NCBI GenBank assembly: GCA_947455435.1
Contig: CANGNZ010000006.1
Coordinates: 1 to 43,784 of the forward strand
Reading direction: 5' to 3'
Origin: Microbacteriaceae bacterium
GTDB taxonomy: Bacteria > Actinomycetota > Actinomycetes > Actinomycetales > Microbacteriaceae
Length of the DNA: 43,784 nucleotides
Of the stretch, positions 8,503 through 18,621 are shown in pieces. Within the stretch, counting starts at the first letter, position 1. Every line of letters begins with the position of its first letter. The notes under the pieces are model-generated. The model did not search any database. It was not told the origin of the DNA and worked only from the letters and a program-made list of their open reading frames with translations. The position numbers were made by a program, and so were the translations under genes.

Positions 8503-9375
8503 CTACTCCTTGCCTAGATCGCGGTGTTTGAGGTTGACCGCGATGCCTGTTTCGTGTGTGAGAAGTTCTGCGATTTTTCGCGATATTGCTACCGATCGAT
8601 GCTTGCCTCCGGTGCAGCCGACCGCAATGGTTGCGTAGCGCTTGTTTTCGGTTTGGTAACCGCGCAGTACGGGGCGTAATGCGTTCACGTAAGAGGTCAC
8701 AAACTCTTCTGCGCCCGGGCTTGCGAGCACATACTCACTAACCTTGGCGTCTTCGCCGTTGAAAGGTCGCAGCGTTTCTTCCCAGAACGGATTCGGTAGG
8801 AAGCGCATGTCTGCAACCATATCGGCATCCGCGGGGAGGCCGTATTTGAAGCCGAAAGACATCACTGTGAGTTGCAGTCTGCTCGAATGCTCAAGCGAAA
8901 AATGGTCGGTGATCTTGGTGCTCAGCTGGTGAATGTTTAGGTCGCTAGTGTCTATGACGACATCGGCATCTTCTCGAAGGCTAATTAATCTTTGGCGCTC
9001 TGTCGCGATGCCGTCCAGAATCGTCCCGCTCCCCTGCAGTGGGTGCGGTCGGCGAACCTGTTCGAAGCGCCTAACCAAAGCTGAGTCGGTTGCCTCCAAG
9101 AACAAGACTCGAAGATTTACGCCGCCACCGCGAAGTTGTGCGAGGTGTTCGGTGAACTCACCAAAAAATTCTCCGCCGCGAACATCGATCACCACGGCAA
9201 GTTTTGGGAGTTTGCTTTCGGTTAGCGTGAAGAGATCGCTAATTGGTGAAAGCATCTGTGGCGGCAGGTTGTCTACTACGTACCAACCCAGGTCTTCGAG
9301 TGCGTTTCCGACGGTTGAACGACCAGCGCCCGACATACCGGTAACCACCAGTAATTCGTGCTTTTTCTCGGCCAA
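8503..9375 (-). CDS. rapZ: RNase adapter protein RapZ (YvcJ family)
   Basis: P-loop nucleotide-binding protein. In E. coli it guides RNase E to the small RNA GlmZ; its actinobacterial role is not settled. The 290 residues include Walker A GMSGAGRS at about 13-20, [10 protein letters not shown], the [14 protein letters not shown] segment and the C-terminal [11 protein letters not shown], the family's diagnostic motif. The start is a TTG ([10 protein letters not shown]) supported by GGGGAG 5 nt upstream. It lies 59 nt after uvrC and 2 nt before whiA, matching the common uvrC-rapZ-(yvcK)-whiA order without yvcK. Confidence 0.95.
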   Translation of the reverse strand: MAEKKHELLVVTGMSGAGRSTVGNALEDLGWYVVDNLPPQMLSPISDLFTLTESKLPKLAVVIDVRGGEFFGEFTEHLAQLRGGGVNLRVLFLEATDSALVRRFEQVRRPHPLQGSGTILDGIATERQRLISLREDADVVIDTSDLNIHQLSTKITDHFSLEHSSRLQLTVMSFGFKYGLPADADMVADMRFLPNPFWEETLRPFNGEDAKVSEYVLASPGAEEFVTSYVNALRPVLRGYQTENKRYATIAVGCTGGKHRSVAISRKIAELLTHETGIAVNLKHRDLGKE

Positions 9376-9434
9376 TTCAACTCCCCTTACTTGCGCTTCA
9401 CCACTTTACCGCGATTGCGACACGCCGAAGGGCG

Positions 9435-11282
9435 TTATTCCGAAAGTGATGTAACTATTTGACTTGCGAGGCTGGGCCCGATACCCGCCACGTCTGAGAT
9501 TTCCTCAGCAGTGGCGATCTTTAGTCTTTTTGCCGAACCAAAATGTTTCAATAAAGCAGAAACTCTCTTCTCTCCAAGGCCGGGAATTTCACTCAAGACC
9601 GAGGCTATGGCGAGTGAGCGTTTTTTGCGCTGGAAAGTTATTGCAAAGCGGTGAGCTTCGTCACGGATTCTTTGCAATAAAAACAGTTCATCGGTGGCTC
9701 TAGGCAGGATGATCGGAAAATCCGAACCTGGCACCCAAACCTCTTCGAGGCGTTTGGCAAGACCGACCACAGTCAAACCCTCAACGCCTGAGTCTCTAAT
9801 CGCCCTCGCGGCGGCGTTTACCTGCGGAACACCGCCATCCACGATGAGCAGTGAAGGTCGGTAAGAAAACTTGGTCGCATCCAACTCAACGTCGCCTTCG
9901 CGAAGGTACTTAAGTCTCCGCGAAAGAACCTGATAGATCGAATCGGTGTCATCGGTGGTGTTCTCTATTGAGAAGCGCCTGTAGTGGTCCCTCTTCGGTA
10001 GACCGTCTTCGAAAACCACCATGGATGCAACCACGTCGGTGCCAGCAAGATGTGAGACGTCAAAACATTCGATTCGAAGAGGCGCCTCGGTAAGGTTGAG
10101 AGCTTTTTGAATGCCCGCCAAGGCTTCGGCGCGCGCTGTGAAGTCGGTTGAGCGCTTGGTCTTGTAAAGCATCAACGAATGTTTGGCATTGGTGAGCGCA
10201 GTCTCGGCAAGTGATCTTTTGTCGCCTCGCTGCGGAATTCGCAGGTCAACCTTCGAACCTTTGAGTTCTGAAAGCCACTGAGACATCGCTGCGAAGTCGT
10301 CTGGGAGTTCTGGAACAAGAATCTCTTTCGGAAGATCTTCAGGAGCTGCTCCCACATAGCTGTTCTGTAGTGCGTATTCGACGATTTCCGGCAGCGTGCG
10401 TTCGAGTTCTTTGTCTACCACCCAGCCGCGCACTCCCCTGATACGGCCGCCACGAACCTTGAACAGGCTCACAGCTGCCGCCAGCTCGTCGTCGGCAATG
10501 CCAAAAAGATCGGCGTCTGTGTCGTCGCTGAAGACCACGGTGCTTTTTTCAAGTACGGCCTCAAGAGCAGCAACCTGGTCGCGCAACTTCGCAGCAAGTT
10601 CGTATTGCTGCTCCTCGCTCGCCTTCGCCATTCGGTCGCGAAGAAGTTTGATGTGCTTCGTGTCGCTGCCTGCCATGAAATCGGTGAACTGCTTTGCGAT
10701 CTGCTTGTGCTCAGCAGCGGAAACTCTGGCAACACAGGGGGCGGCGCACTTACCGATGTCGCCGAGCAAACAGGCGCGTTGGGTCGACGCCGCACGCTGG
10801 TAAACCCCGGTACTGCACGAGCGCACCGGGTAGACCTTGAGCAACGTGTCGAGCGTCTCGCGAACCGTCCAAGCCTGTGTGTAAGGGCCGAAGTACTTCG
10901 TGCCCCTATTGTCACGATTGCGAGTGATGAAAACCCTCGGAACCGTGTCGCCCATTGAAACTGCGAGGTAAGGGTATGACTTGTCGTCTTTGAAACGCAC
11001 GTTGAACTGGGGGTTGAACTCTTTGATCCAGGTGAATTCGAGTTGAAGTGCCTCGAACTCTGACTTGACGATCGTCCATTGCAGATCAACCGCAGTCTCG
11101 ACCATCTTGCGGGTGCGCTTGTGAAGCGTTTCAGGGTTGGCGAAGTAGCTGCTTAGGCGCTGGCGAAGGTTGTTTGCCTTGCCAACGTAGATAACTCGCC
11201 CGGTCGAATCGAGCCACCGGTACACACCTGGGTTAGTTGGTATGTCGGAGGTCTTGGGGCGCCAAGACAGATGGCCGCTCAC
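9435..11282 (-). CDS. uvrC: UvrABC system protein C (excinuclease)
   Basis: Makes the dual incisions flanking a lesion in nucleotide excision repair, acting on the UvrB-DNA complex. Domains in order: N-terminal GIY-YIG nuclease ([18 protein letters not shown]), central UVR motif that contacts UvrB ([14 protein letters not shown]), RNase H-like second nuclease ([26 protein letters not shown]), and C-terminal helix-hairpin-helix pair ([29 protein letters not shown]). The track start at 11426 lies well inside uvrA. I use the GTG at 11282, 2 nt after the uvrA stop and preceded by AAAGG. This gives 615 residues beginning MSGHLSWRP, the expected N-terminus. Confidence 0.96.
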   Translation of the reverse strand: MSGHLSWRPKTSDIPTNPGVYRWLDSTGRVIYVGKANNLRQRLSSYFANPETLHKRTRKMVETAVDLQWTIVKSEFEALQLEFTWIKEFNPQFNVRFKDDKSYPYLAVSMGDTVPRVFITRNRDNRGTKYFGPYTQAWTVRETLDTLLKVYPVRSCSTGVYQRAASTQRACLLGDIGKCAAPCVARVSAAEHKQIAKQFTDFMAGSDTKHIKLLRDRMAKASEEQQYELAAKLRDQVAALEAVLEKSTVVFSDDTDADLFGIADDELAAAVSLFKVRGGRIRGVRGWVVDKELERTLPEIVEYALQNSYVGAAPEDLPKEILVPELPDDFAAMSQWLSELKGSKVDLRIPQRGDKRSLAETALTNAKHSLMLYKTKRSTDFTARAEALAGIQKALNLTEAPLRIECFDVSHLAGTDVVASMVVFEDGLPKRDHYRRFSIENTTDDTDSIYQVLSRRLKYLREGDVELDATKFSYRPSLLIVDGGVPQVNAAARAIRDSGVEGLTVVGLAKRLEEVWVPGSDFPIILPRATDELFLLQRIRDEAHRFAITFQRKKRSLAIASVLSEIPGLGEKRVSALLKHFGSAKRLKIATAEEISDVAGIGPSLASQIVTSLSE

Positions 11283-11284
11283 GG

Positions 11285-14134
11285 TTAACCTTTGAGGATC
11301 TCGCCGAGGAACTGACCGGTAAACGAACGTTTGTTTTTGGCAACTTCTTCGGGAGTGCCAACGGCAACGATTTCGCCGCCGCGGAACCCACCTTCGGGCC
11401 CTAGGTCGATCACGTGATCGGCGCACTTGATTACGTCTAAGTTGTGTTCGATGACGATAACCGTGTTGCCCTTTTCGACTAGCCCGTTTAATACCAGAAG
11501 TAGTTTTCGAGTGTCTTCGAAGTGCAAGCCGGTGGTTGGCTCATCAAGTACGTAGATCGAGCGTCCGAAGCTTCGCTTCTGAAGTTCGGTTGCTAGCTTC
11601 ACACGCTGAGCCTCACCTCCTGAGAGGGTGGTTGCCGACTGCCCGAGACGAACGTAGCCAAGCCCAACATCGACGAGCGTGTTTAGGTAACGAGCGATTG
11701 CGGTGATCGGCGCAAAGAACTCGGCTGCCTCACTGATCGGCATCTCGAGAACTTCGGCAATGTTCTTGCCCTTGTAAAGCACCTGCAGGGTTTCACGGTT
11801 GTAGCGTTCACCATGGCAAACTTCGCAAGCCACGTAGACATCTGGCAAAAAGTTCATCTCGATACACAGAGTGCCATCACCAGAGCAAGCCTCACAACGG
11901 CCGCCCTTTACGTTGAACGAGAAGCGACCTTGCTGGTAACCGCGCGCCTTCGCTTCTTGGGTTTCGGCAAAGAGTTTGCGAATGTGGTCGAAAACGCCCG
12001 TGTATGTTGCCGGGTTGGAGCGTGGAGTGCGTCCGATTGGGTTCTGGTCGACGTGTACGACCTTGTCGAGGAGTTCTAGCCCTTCGATTCGTGTGTGACG
12101 CCCAGGCACTCCCTTGGCGCCGTTGAGAGCGTTTGCGAGCACTTCGTAGAGAACATCGTTAACCAACGAGGATTTTCCCGAGCCAGATACGCCAGTTACC
12201 GCAGTTAGGAGACCCAGTGGAAATTCAACGTCGACGTCTTTTAGGTTGTTTTCTTTAGCGCCAACAACCCTGACGATTCGTTCGCGGTCGATGGGGCGCC
12301 TGCTGGACGGCGTAGCAATCGATTCCCGGCCTGACAAGAAGTCGCCTGTGATCGACTTCGTGTTCTTCAGGAGCTCGGCATATGTGCCAGAGTGCACAAC
12401 CTCGCCACCGTGAATACCCGCGCGCGGGCCGATGTCAACGACCCAGTCTGAGGCCTTAATGGTGTCTTCATCGTGCTCGACAACGATCAGTGTGTTGCCT
12501 AAATCGCGAAGTTTGATCAAGGTTTCGATTAGTCGGAGGTTATCGCGCTGGTGCAAGCCGATAGACGGCTCGTCTAGCACGTACAGAACACCAGTTAGGC
12601 CGGAACCGATCTGGGTTGCTAGGCGAATTCGCTGTGCCTCACCGCCTGAGAGTGAGCCGGCCGAGCGCTCGAGGCTTAGGTAGTCGAGGCCAACGGCGAG
12701 CAAAAAGTCGAGTCGAGCCTTGATCTCACGCAAAACCTGAGCTGCAATCTTTGCGTCGCGCTCGTCTAGCTCAATGGTTGAGAAGTACTCGACGGCGTCA
12801 CCGAGGCTCATCGAAGTAACGTCTGCGATTGATTTTTCGAAAACCTTTACCGCGAGAACTTCTGGCTTCAGGCGCTTGCCGTCGCAGTCAGGGCAAGGAA
12901 TCTCGCGGAGGTAGCCGGCCCAACGGTCGCGTGACCAATCGCTCTCGGTTTCGAGATGCTTGCGGGCCACATATGCTAGGACGCCTTCAAAGCCGGACGT
13001 GTAGCGAAGCTCACGGCCGTAGCGGTTCTTCCACTTGACCTTGACGTCAAAGTTGTTGCCGTAGATGATCGCGTCGCGAACTTCCTCGTCGAGCTCCTTC
13101 CACGGGGTGTCTAGTGAGAACTCAAGTTCTTCAGCCAAACCTTGAACCATGCGTTGGTAGTAAGGGAAGAGGCCCTTACCGGCCTGTGACCAAGGCAGAA
13201 TCGCTCCCCCGTTTACACTCGCACCCTCGTCGCCAATCACTAGCGCGGCGTCAACCTGCATCTTGGTGCCGAGACCGCTGCAGGTGGGGCAAGCGCCGAA
13301 TGGGGCATTAAACGAGAAGGTTCTCGGTTCGATTTCGGTGAGGCTAAGCGCGTGCTCATTCGGGCACGACATCTTTTCGCTGAAAACTCGCTGCTCACCT
13401 TTTTTATCAACGAAATCGATGATGATTCGGCCGCCGGCTAGTTTCAATGCGGTCTCAACCGAGTCGGCTAGTCGGCCGATGATGTCACTCTTGGCAACCA
13501 GGCGGTCAACCACCACCGAAATGTCGTGCTTGAAAGTTTTTTTGAGAGGTTGAGCATCTGCGAGTTGAACTGTTTCGCCGTCTACCACCGCACGGGCGTA
13601 ACCCTGAGCACTTAGTTCTTTGAAAAGGTCAACGAACTCGCCCTTCTTCTGGTCCACTATCTGGGCGAGGATCTGGAAGCGTGTGCCCTCTTCGAACTCC
13701 ATGATCTGATCGACGATTTGCTGCGGAGTTTGCTTGATTATCTTTTCGCCACACTCTGAGCAAAATGGGACACCAATACGAGCCCAGAGCAGGCGCAGGT
13801 AGTCGTGAATCTCGGTGATTGTTCCGACGGTTGAGCGCGGGTTGCGGTTAGTGGACTTCTGGTCGATCGAGACCGCCGGGCTCAACCCTTCGATGAAGTC
13901 AACGTCTGGGCGATCAACCTGCCCGAGAAACTGTCGGGCGTATGCGCTGAGCGATTCAACGTAGCGGCGCTGACCCTCGGCAAAGATCGTGTCGAATGCC
14001 AGCGAGGACTTGCCGGAACCTGAAAGACCCGTGAAAACAACAAGTGAGTCTCGCGGTATTTCCAGGTTCAAGTTTTTCAGGTTATGAACCCGCGCACCGC
14101 GGATGATTAGTTTGTCATGGGAGTTATTCACCAT
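11285..14134 (-). CDS. uvrA: UvrABC system protein A (damage-sensing ATPase)
   Basis: Dimeric ABC-type ATPase that finds bulky DNA lesions and loads UvrB. The 949 residues are normal for the family. N-terminal Walker [10 protein letters not shown] and [19 protein letters not shown], zinc-finger cysteine pairs (CSEC; CPTC; CPDC; CEAC with CEVC), the two ABC signatures [13 protein letters not shown] and [13 protein letters not shown], and the second Walker [10 protein letters not shown] are all visible. It lies 6 nt after uvrB and 2 nt before uvrC. Neither the ATG at 14134 nor the adjoining GTG at 14131 has a Shine-Dalgarno. A TAAACT ends exactly 6 nt before the GTG, so a leaderless GTG start is possible. 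Confidence 0.97.
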   Translation of the reverse strand: MVNNSHDKLIIRGARVHNLKNLNLEIPRDSLVVFTGLSGSGKSSLAFDTIFAEGQRRYVESLSAYARQFLGQVDRPDVDFIEGLSPAVSIDQKSTNRNPRSTVGTITEIHDYLRLLWARIGVPFCSECGEKIIKQTPQQIVDQIMEFEEGTRFQILAQIVDQKKGEFVDLFKELSAQGYARAVVDGETVQLADAQPLKKTFKHDISVVVDRLVAKSDIIGRLADSVETALKLAGGRIIIDFVDKKGEQRVFSEKMSCPNEHALSLTEIEPRTFSFNAPFGACPTCSGLGTKMQVDAALVIGDEGASVNGGAILPWSQAGKGLFPYYQRMVQGLAEELEFSLDTPWKELDEEVRDAIIYGNNFDVKVKWKNRYGRELRYTSGFEGVLAYVARKHLETESDWSRDRWAGYLREIPCPDCDGKRLKPEVLAVKVFEKSIADVTSMSLGDAVEYFSTIELDERDAKIAAQVLREIKARLDFLLAVGLDYLSLERSAGSLSGGEAQRIRLATQIGSGLTGVLYVLDEPSIGLHQRDNLRLIETLIKLRDLGNTLIVVEHDEDTIKASDWVVDIGPRAGIHGGEVVHSGTYAELLKNTKSITGDFLSGRESIATPSSRRPIDRERIVRVVGAKENNLKDVDVEFPLGLLTAVTGVSGSGKSSLVNDVLYEVLANALNGAKGVPGRHTRIEGLELLDKVVHVDQNPIGRTPRSNPATYTGVFDHIRKLFAETQEAKARGYQQGRFSFNVKGGRCEACSGDGTLCIEMNFLPDVYVACEVCHGERYNRETLQVLYKGKNIAEVLEMPISEAAEFFAPITAIARYLNTLVDVGLGYVRLGQSATTLSGGEAQRVKLATELQKRSFGRSIYVLDEPTTGLHFEDTRKLLLVLNGLVEKGNTVIVIEHNLDVIKCADHVIDLGPEGGFRGGEIVAVGTPEEVAKNKRSFTGQFLGEILKG

Positions 14135-14137
14135 ATG

Positions 14138-14143
14138 AGTTTA
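14138..14143 (-). promoter_or_regulatory. Possible leaderless -10 box for uvrA
   Basis: TAAACT on the minus strand is followed by CATATG and then the in-frame GTG at 14131. This fits the TANNNT-N6-start pattern seen elsewhere in the window. It overlaps the uvrB stop codon. If real, translation would start at GTG, one codon after the annotated ATG. Confidence 0.25.
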
Positions 14144-16204
14144 AGCGTGCCCGGCCTTTTCAATTTGCCGTAGCTCATACTTGAGCTCCGAGATTTCATC
14201 GCGCAGGCGGGCGGCGAGTTCGAAGTTCAGTTCTGCAGCCGCACCTTTCATCTGCGCGTCGAGTTCTTGAACAATCGAAAGCAATTCGTCGTAACCGTCG
14301 GCGGCTACTCCCCTGCGGCCGCGAATTGGCATTGGTTTGCCGTCTCGGCGCTTTGCCTTTTCAAGAAGCTCTGCCGTGTCGGCCTCCTCACGCATGATTT
14401 GGTCGGTGATGTCCGCGATCTTTTTTCGGAGCGGCTGTGGGTCAACCCCACGCTCAAGGTTGTAAGCAACCTGTTTTGCCCGGCGTCGGTCGGTCTCGTC
14501 AATCGCCTTCGCCATTGCGTCGGTGATGTTATCGGCATACATATGCACCTCGCCGCTAACGTTTCGAGCCGCACGGCCGATCGTTTGAATTAGTGATGTT
14601 GCCGATCTCAGGAAGCCCTGTTTGTCTGCATCCAAGATTGCAACGAGCGAAACCTCTGGCAGGTCGAGGCCTTCGCGAAGCAGGTTGATACCGATGAGAA
14701 CGTCGAAAAGTCCCATGCGAAGTTCACGCAGCAATTCGACGCGGCGCAGGGTGTCAACGTCGGAGTGCAAGTAACGAACCCTGACGCCGGCTTCGGTAAG
14801 GAAATCGGTGAGTTCTTCAGACATCTTCTTGGTCAAGGTCGTCACTAGGACGCGCTCATCACGTTCGGCGCGCAATCGAATTTCTTCGAGTAAGTCGTCG
14901 ATCTGGCCCTTGATGGGCTTGATAACTATCTTCGGATCAATAAGGCCGGTTGGTCGAATGATTTGCTCAACGACGCCGTCGCTCACACCCATTTCGTATT
15001 TACCGGGTGTGGCAGAAAGATAGACGGTCTGGCCGACTCGCTCGAGAAATTCGTCCCAGCGAAGAGGGCGGTTGTCGAGCGCGCTAGGCAACCTAAAGCC
15101 GTGCTCGACCAAGGTCCTTTTTCGGCTCGAGTCACCCTCATACATGGCACCGATCTGTGGAACAGTCACGTGTGACTCATCGATGACGGTAAGGAAGTCC
15201 TCAGGGAAATAGTCGAGCAGGCAGCTTGGGGCGCTACCCTGCTCGCGACCGTCGATGTGCCGTGAGTAGTTCTCGATGCCAGAGCAAAAACCAACCTCCT
15301 TGATCATTTCTAGATCGAAGGTTGTGCGCATTTTGAGGCGCTGTGCCTCGAGTAGCTTGCCCTCTTTTTCAAGCTGCAGCGTGCGTTGGGCGAGTTCGTT
15401 TTCGATGTTCTCGATTGCCTCGGCCATGCGCTCAACCGGGGCCACATAGTAGGACGCCGGGAATATCGCTACGGCTGTTTCTTTAGCAACGACATCGCCG
15501 GTGAGCGGGTTCAGCGAATAAATCGCTTCGATCTCGTCGCCGAAAAATTCGATTCGAGTTGCGAGTTCGTCATAAACGGGGATGATTTCGATCGTGTCAC
15601 CCTTGACTCTAAAGTTGCCTCGCGAAAAGTCGATGTCGTTTCGCTTGTACTGCAGTTCTACGAACTTGCGAATCAACTTATCGCGACCCGGTGCGTCGCC
15701 AACCTGCAGAGCGACGCTCTGGTTCAGGTATTCAGCAGGAGCACCGAGACCGTAGATGCATGAAACAGTCGAAACAACCACGACGTCGCGGCGGCTTAGC
15801 AGGCTCATCGTTGCCTTGTAGCGCAGGCGTTCGACCTCCGAGTTGATCGACGAGTCTTTTTCGATAAACGTATCTGTCTGCGGCACATAGGCTTCAGGCT
15901 GGTAGTAGTCGTAATAAGAGACAAAGTATTCGACTGAGTTATTTGGCAGGAGTTCTCTGAACTCATTGACCAACTGGGCTGCCAGCGTTTTGTTGTGGGC
16001 GAGAACCAATGTTGGTCGTTGAAGCTCTTCTATCAGCCATGCCGTGGTGGCTGACTTTCCGGTACCGGTTGCTCCAAGCAGGACTACGTCTTTTTCGCCT
16101 GCGCGAATACGGCCAGCCAACTCGGCTATGGCGGCGGGTTGGTCACCGCTCGGTTTGTATTCGCTGATTACCTCGAACGGTGCAACGCTTCTTGTTGGTT
16201 CCAT
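14141..16204 (-). CDS. uvrB: UvrABC system protein B (helicase-like damage verifier)
   Basis: Verifies DNA damage after UvrA and recruits UvrC. The 687 residues contain Walker [14 protein letters not shown] near 40, the damage-probing beta-hairpin region ([19 protein letters not shown] near 95), the DEAD-like VIDESHV near 340, helicase motif [11 protein letters not shown] near 545, and the C-terminal UVR domain ([24 protein letters not shown]) that binds UvrC. It starts 2 nt after coaE and is followed within 6 nt by uvrA, so coaE-uvrB-uvrA-uvrC appears to be one repair operon. No strong ribosome-binding site is seen. Confidence 0.97.
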   Translation of the reverse strand: MEPTRSVAPFEVISEYKPSGDQPAAIAELAGRIRAGEKDVVLLGATGTGKSATTAWLIEELQRPTLVLAHNKTLAAQLVNEFRELLPNNSVEYFVSYYDYYQPEAYVPQTDTFIEKDSSINSEVERLRYKATMSLLSRRDVVVVSTVSCIYGLGAPAEYLNQSVALQVGDAPGRDKLIRKFVELQYKRNDIDFSRGNFRVKGDTIEIIPVYDELATRIEFFGDEIEAIYSLNPLTGDVVAKETAVAIFPASYYVAPVERMAEAIENIENELAQRTLQLEKEGKLLEAQRLKMRTTFDLEMIKEVGFCSGIENYSRHIDGREQGSAPSCLLDYFPEDFLTVIDESHVTVPQIGAMYEGDSSRKRTLVEHGFRLPSALDNRPLRWDEFLERVGQTVYLSATPGKYEMGVSDGVVEQIIRPTGLIDPKIVIKPIKGQIDDLLEEIRLRAERDERVLVTTLTKKMSEELTDFLTEAGVRVRYLHSDVDTLRRVELLRELRMGLFDVLIGINLLREGLDLPEVSLVAILDADKQGFLRSATSLIQTIGRAARNVSGEVHMYADNITDAMAKAIDETDRRRAKQVAYNLERGVDPQPLRKKIADITDQIMREEADTAELLEKAKRRDGKPMPIRGRRGVAADGYDELLSIVQELDAQMKGAAAELNFELAARLRDEISELKYELRQIEKAGHA

Positions 16205-16206
16205 TA

Positions 16207-16794
16207 CTAAAGGCTCGCTTCGATAGTTTCGAACAAAATCCTCGCGTCACGCATTAGCAATTCAACGTCTTGATTTGAATTCAAAATGTAGTTAGCTCGG
16301 TTAGCTCGGTGGGCTGGTGACGTTTGGTTATCAATTCGCAACTTGGCATCTGCGGCAGACATTCCACGGTATTTGACCATACGGGCAATCTGTTCAGACA
16401 CTGGCGCCTCGACTGTCACAACAGCGTCGAATGGAAGATCGACTTTGGCTTCAACGAGCAGCGGAACCACATAGACCACTATTTGCGTTTTAGCTTCAGT
16501 TATCAGCCGCCTGGACTCTGCTCCAACAATTGGGTGAATGATCGATTCGAGAGCTTTGCGCTGGGTTTCATCGTTGAACACAATTTTGGCCAAGGCCGAG
16601 CGATCAATTTCACCGTTGGCAACGACTGCCTCGCCGAAGAGTTCACTAACCGCCTCGAAGCCCTTGGTGCCCGTGGCCACCGCCTCGCGCGCAAGTACGT
16701 CTGCGTCAATTACGGTTGCACCCAACGACTCCCACAGCGAGGCGACAGTCGATTTTCCGGCGGCAATGCCTCCGGTTAGGCCAATAAGGAACAC
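16207..16794 (-). CDS. coaE: Dephospho-CoA kinase
   Basis: Phosphorylates dephospho-CoA at the 3'-hydroxyl, the last step of coenzyme A synthesis. The 195-residue protein has the P-loop [13 protein letters not shown] at the very N-terminus, the early [10 protein letters not shown] motif and the RANYILNSN segment near the C-terminus, all typical. The start must be the GTG at 16794 because only four residues precede the P-loop signature. There is no properly spaced Shine-Dalgarno. Instead TAGGCT ends 6 nt upstream, immediately after the rpsA hairpin, so transcription may begin at the GTG itself. Downstream genes uvrB, uvrA and uvrC follow tightly. Confidence 0.95.
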   Translation of the reverse strand: MFLIGLTGGIAAGKSTVASLWESLGATVIDADVLAREAVATGTKGFEAVSELFGEAVVANGEIDRSALAKIVFNDETQRKALESIIHPIVGAESRRLITEAKTQIVVYVVPLLVEAKVDLPFDAVVTVEAPVSEQIARMVKYRGMSAADAKLRIDNQTSPAHRANRANYILNSNQDVELLMRDARILFETIEASL

Positions 16795-16800
16795 CCTTAA

Positions 16801-16806
16801 AGCCTA
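16801..16806 (-). promoter_or_regulatory. Possible leaderless -10 box for coaE-uvrBAC
   Basis: The minus strand reads TAGGCT-TTAAGG-GTG, with the hexamer ending 6 nt before the coaE GTG. The same TAGGCT hexamer at the same spacing precedes rpe. It lies just 2 nt past the rpsA hairpin, which separates the upstream transcript from this one. Confidence 0.4.
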
Positions 16807-16808
16807 AA

Positions 16809-16836
16809 CGGGAGCCAGCCCGAAGGCTGACTCCCG
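16809..16836 (-). terminator. Hairpin terminator after rpsA
   Basis: On the minus strand, CGGGAGTCAGCC-TTCG-GGCTGGCTCCCG forms a 12-bp stem (one G-U pair) closed by a TTCG tetraloop. It is followed by TTTAGGCTTT rather than a clean T-run. It sits in the 58 nt between rpsA and coaE and likely ends or stabilises the rpsA mRNA. Confidence 0.75.
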
Positions 16837-16852
16837 CTCAGTTTGAGTTTGA

Positions 16853-18304
16853 TTACTCTGCGCTCTTGAGCTTCTCGCGAAGAGCAGCTAGAGACTCGTC
16901 AGCGGCTAGTGTGCCGGTCTCTGAGCTCTCGCTTGAGTAAGAAGCCTCTGATGCTGCTGGAGCGTCTGGAAGAGCCGCAGCTGCCTCGTTGGCAAGCTTG
17001 ACCTGCTTCTTGTGCTCTTCCCAACGTGCGTGGGCGTCGGCGTATTCCTTCTCCCATTTGGCGCGAGCTTCTTCGAAGCCAGGCTTCCATTCGCTGGTCG
17101 CCACGTCAAAGCCCTCTGGGTACTTGTACTGGCCGTTTTCGTCGTACTCTGCAGCACCGTAGAGTGCTGGGTTGAACTCGGTGCCTTCAGGGTCAACCTC
17201 TTCGGTGGCCTGCTTGAGGCTCAGCGAAATGCGGCGACGCTCGAGATCGATGTCGATTACCTTGACGAATACGTCCTGGTTAACCGAAACAACCTGCTCG
17301 GCTAGTTCGATGTGCTTGGCCGAAAGCTCGCTGATGTGAACGAGACCTTCGATTCCGTCTGCAACACGAACAAATGCGCCGAACGGAACAAGCTTGGTGA
17401 CCTTACCCGGTGCGTACTGACCAATTGCGTGGGTACGTGCAAATACCTGCCATGGGTCTTCCTGGGTCGCCTTTAGCGATAGCGAGACGCGCTCACGGTC
17501 GTTGTCGATTTCAAGAACCTCGACGGTGACCTCCTGGCCAATCTCAACAACTTCGCTAGCGTGCTCGATGTGCTTCCATGAAAGCTCCGATACGTGGACT
17601 AGGCCATCTACGCCACCGAGGTCGATGAATGCACCGAAGTTCACAATCGACGAAACAACACCGGTGCGGATCTGGCCCTTGGCTAGGTCTGCAAGGAAGG
17701 TGCTGCGGTTTGCCGACTGGCTTTCCTCGAGAAGAGCACGACGCGAAAGAACAACGTTGTTGCGGTTCTTGTCGAGCTCAAGAATCTTGGCCTCGACCTT
17801 CTGGCCTAGGTATGGAGCAAGGTCGCGAACGCGGCGAAGCTCGATGAGTGAAGCCGGAAGGAAGCCGCGAAGACCGATGTCAACGATGAGTCCACCCTTG
17901 ACAACTTCGATAACGGTACCCTCAACGGTGCCGTCTGCTTCTTTGACTTTCTCAACATCGCCCCAAGCTCGCTCGTACTGTGCGCGCTTCTTTGAAAGGA
18001 TTAGGCGGCCTTCTTTGTCTTCTTTCTGAAGAACAAGGGCCTCAACTGAGTCGCCAACCGAAACGATTTCGCTTGGGTCTGCGTCGTGGCGAATCGAAAG
18101 TTCGCGTGAAGGAATAACACCTTCGGTCTTGTAACCAACATCGAGAAGTACTTCGTCTCGGTCAATCTTTACTACTACGCCCTCGATTAGGTCTCCGTCG
18201 TTGAAGAACTTCAGGGTCTTTTCGACTGCTGCTAGAAAGTCTTCAGCGGAGCCAATGTCATCGATAGCAATCTGCTTGATTGCCTTCTCGGTGTTTGCGG
18301 TCAT
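16853..18304 (-). CDS. rpsA: 30S ribosomal protein S1
   Basis: Binds mRNA and the 30S subunit and assists initiation. The 483 residues contain four S1 RNA-binding repeats, about 35-105 (GDLIEGVVVKIDRDEVLLD), 120-190 (VEGTVIEVVKGGLIVDIG), 207-277 (RTGVVSSIVNFGAFIDLGG) and 293-363 (YAPGKVTKLVPFGAFVRVA), then an acidic low-complexity tail. Four repeats is the usual actinobacterial form. Its ATG has only a poor, distant GAGAG upstream, as is often true of S1 mRNAs. It is followed by a strong hairpin and preceded by a 68-nt leader region separating it from ptsH. Confidence 0.97.
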   Translation of the reverse strand: MTANTEKAIKQIAIDDIGSAEDFLAAVEKTLKFFNDGDLIEGVVVKIDRDEVLLDVGYKTEGVIPSRELSIRHDADPSEIVSVGDSVEALVLQKEDKEGRLILSKKRAQYERAWGDVEKVKEADGTVEGTVIEVVKGGLIVDIGLRGFLPASLIELRRVRDLAPYLGQKVEAKILELDKNRNNVVLSRRALLEESQSANRSTFLADLAKGQIRTGVVSSIVNFGAFIDLGGVDGLVHVSELSWKHIEHASEVVEIGQEVTVEVLEIDNDRERVSLSLKATQEDPWQVFARTHAIGQYAPGKVTKLVPFGAFVRVADGIEGLVHISELSAKHIELAEQVVSVNQDVFVKVIDIDLERRRISLSLKQATEEVDPEGTEFNPALYGAAEYDENGQYKYPEGFDVATSEWKPGFEEARAKWEKEYADAHARWEEHKKQVKLANEAAAALPDAPAASEASYSSESSETGTLAADESLAALREKLKSAE

Positions 18305-18324
18305 ATTTTGTTTTACTCTCAGTG

Positions 18325-18380
18325 GACATACTCAGGTCGCGATTGCTCGCAACGATTTATTTGGGAACCCGACTAGCCTA
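18325..18380 (-). promoter_or_regulatory. Candidate rpsA promoter region
   Basis: Two options are visible on the minus strand. One is TGC-TAGGCT (-10 at 18375-18380) overlapping the ptsH stop codon, resembling an extended -10 and giving a leader of about 55-60 nt. The other is TTGCGA-N16-TATGTC (18347-18352 and 18325-18330), with a leader of about 14 nt. Neither has a strong -35 and -10 pair. A separate rpsA promoter is likely because S1 is needed in large amounts. Confidence 0.3.
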
Positions 18381-18621
18381 GCAGTGAAACAAGGCTTTCG
18401 ACCAGCGTTTCTGCCGAATCTGGGGCTTCTATTACAACGATGTCTCCCCTGCGTAGTCCGAGGGTGAGGATTCCGAGAATACTCAAACCGCTGGCCGATT
18501 TGCCGTCGGTTCTGCGCACCTGAACGTCCACGGCAGACTCTTGACAAAGTCGAACGAATTCGGCTGCCGGTCTGGCATGTAGGCCTTCGGGAACTCGGAT
18601 AACCAACTCTTTGCGAATCAT
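18373..18621 (-). CDS. HPr family phosphocarrier protein
   Basis: Small phosphocarrier of the phosphotransferase system. The 82 residues hold the active-site GLHARPAAEFV with His15 and Arg17, and a serine at position 47 (GLSILGILTLG) matching the regulatory Ser46 of HPr in Gram-positives. Its ATG overlaps the polA TGA by one base (TGATG), so it is coupled to polA. No enzyme I or sugar permease is in the window. It could be a general HPr or a PTS paralogue; that cannot be decided here. Confidence 0.88.
   Translation of the reverse strand: MIRKELVIRVPEGLHARPAAEFVRLCQESAVDVQVRRTDGKSASGLSILGILTLGLRRGDIVVIEAPDSAETLVESLVSLLG

Noticed and set aside
9376-9434. Possible terminator between uvrC and rapZ (CGCC-GAAG-GGCG)
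   Set aside because: Only a 4-bp stem, and no following T-run in either direction.
10469-11089. 206-aa minus-strand ORF in a second frame of uvrC
   Set aside because: Ser/Arg/Thr-rich shadow in another frame on the same strand; uvrC motifs occupy the true frame.
16899-17196. Repetitive-looking ORFs over the rpsA acidic tail
   Set aside because: Products of the low-complexity Glu/Ala/Ser tail read in other frames, not genes or real DNA repeats.
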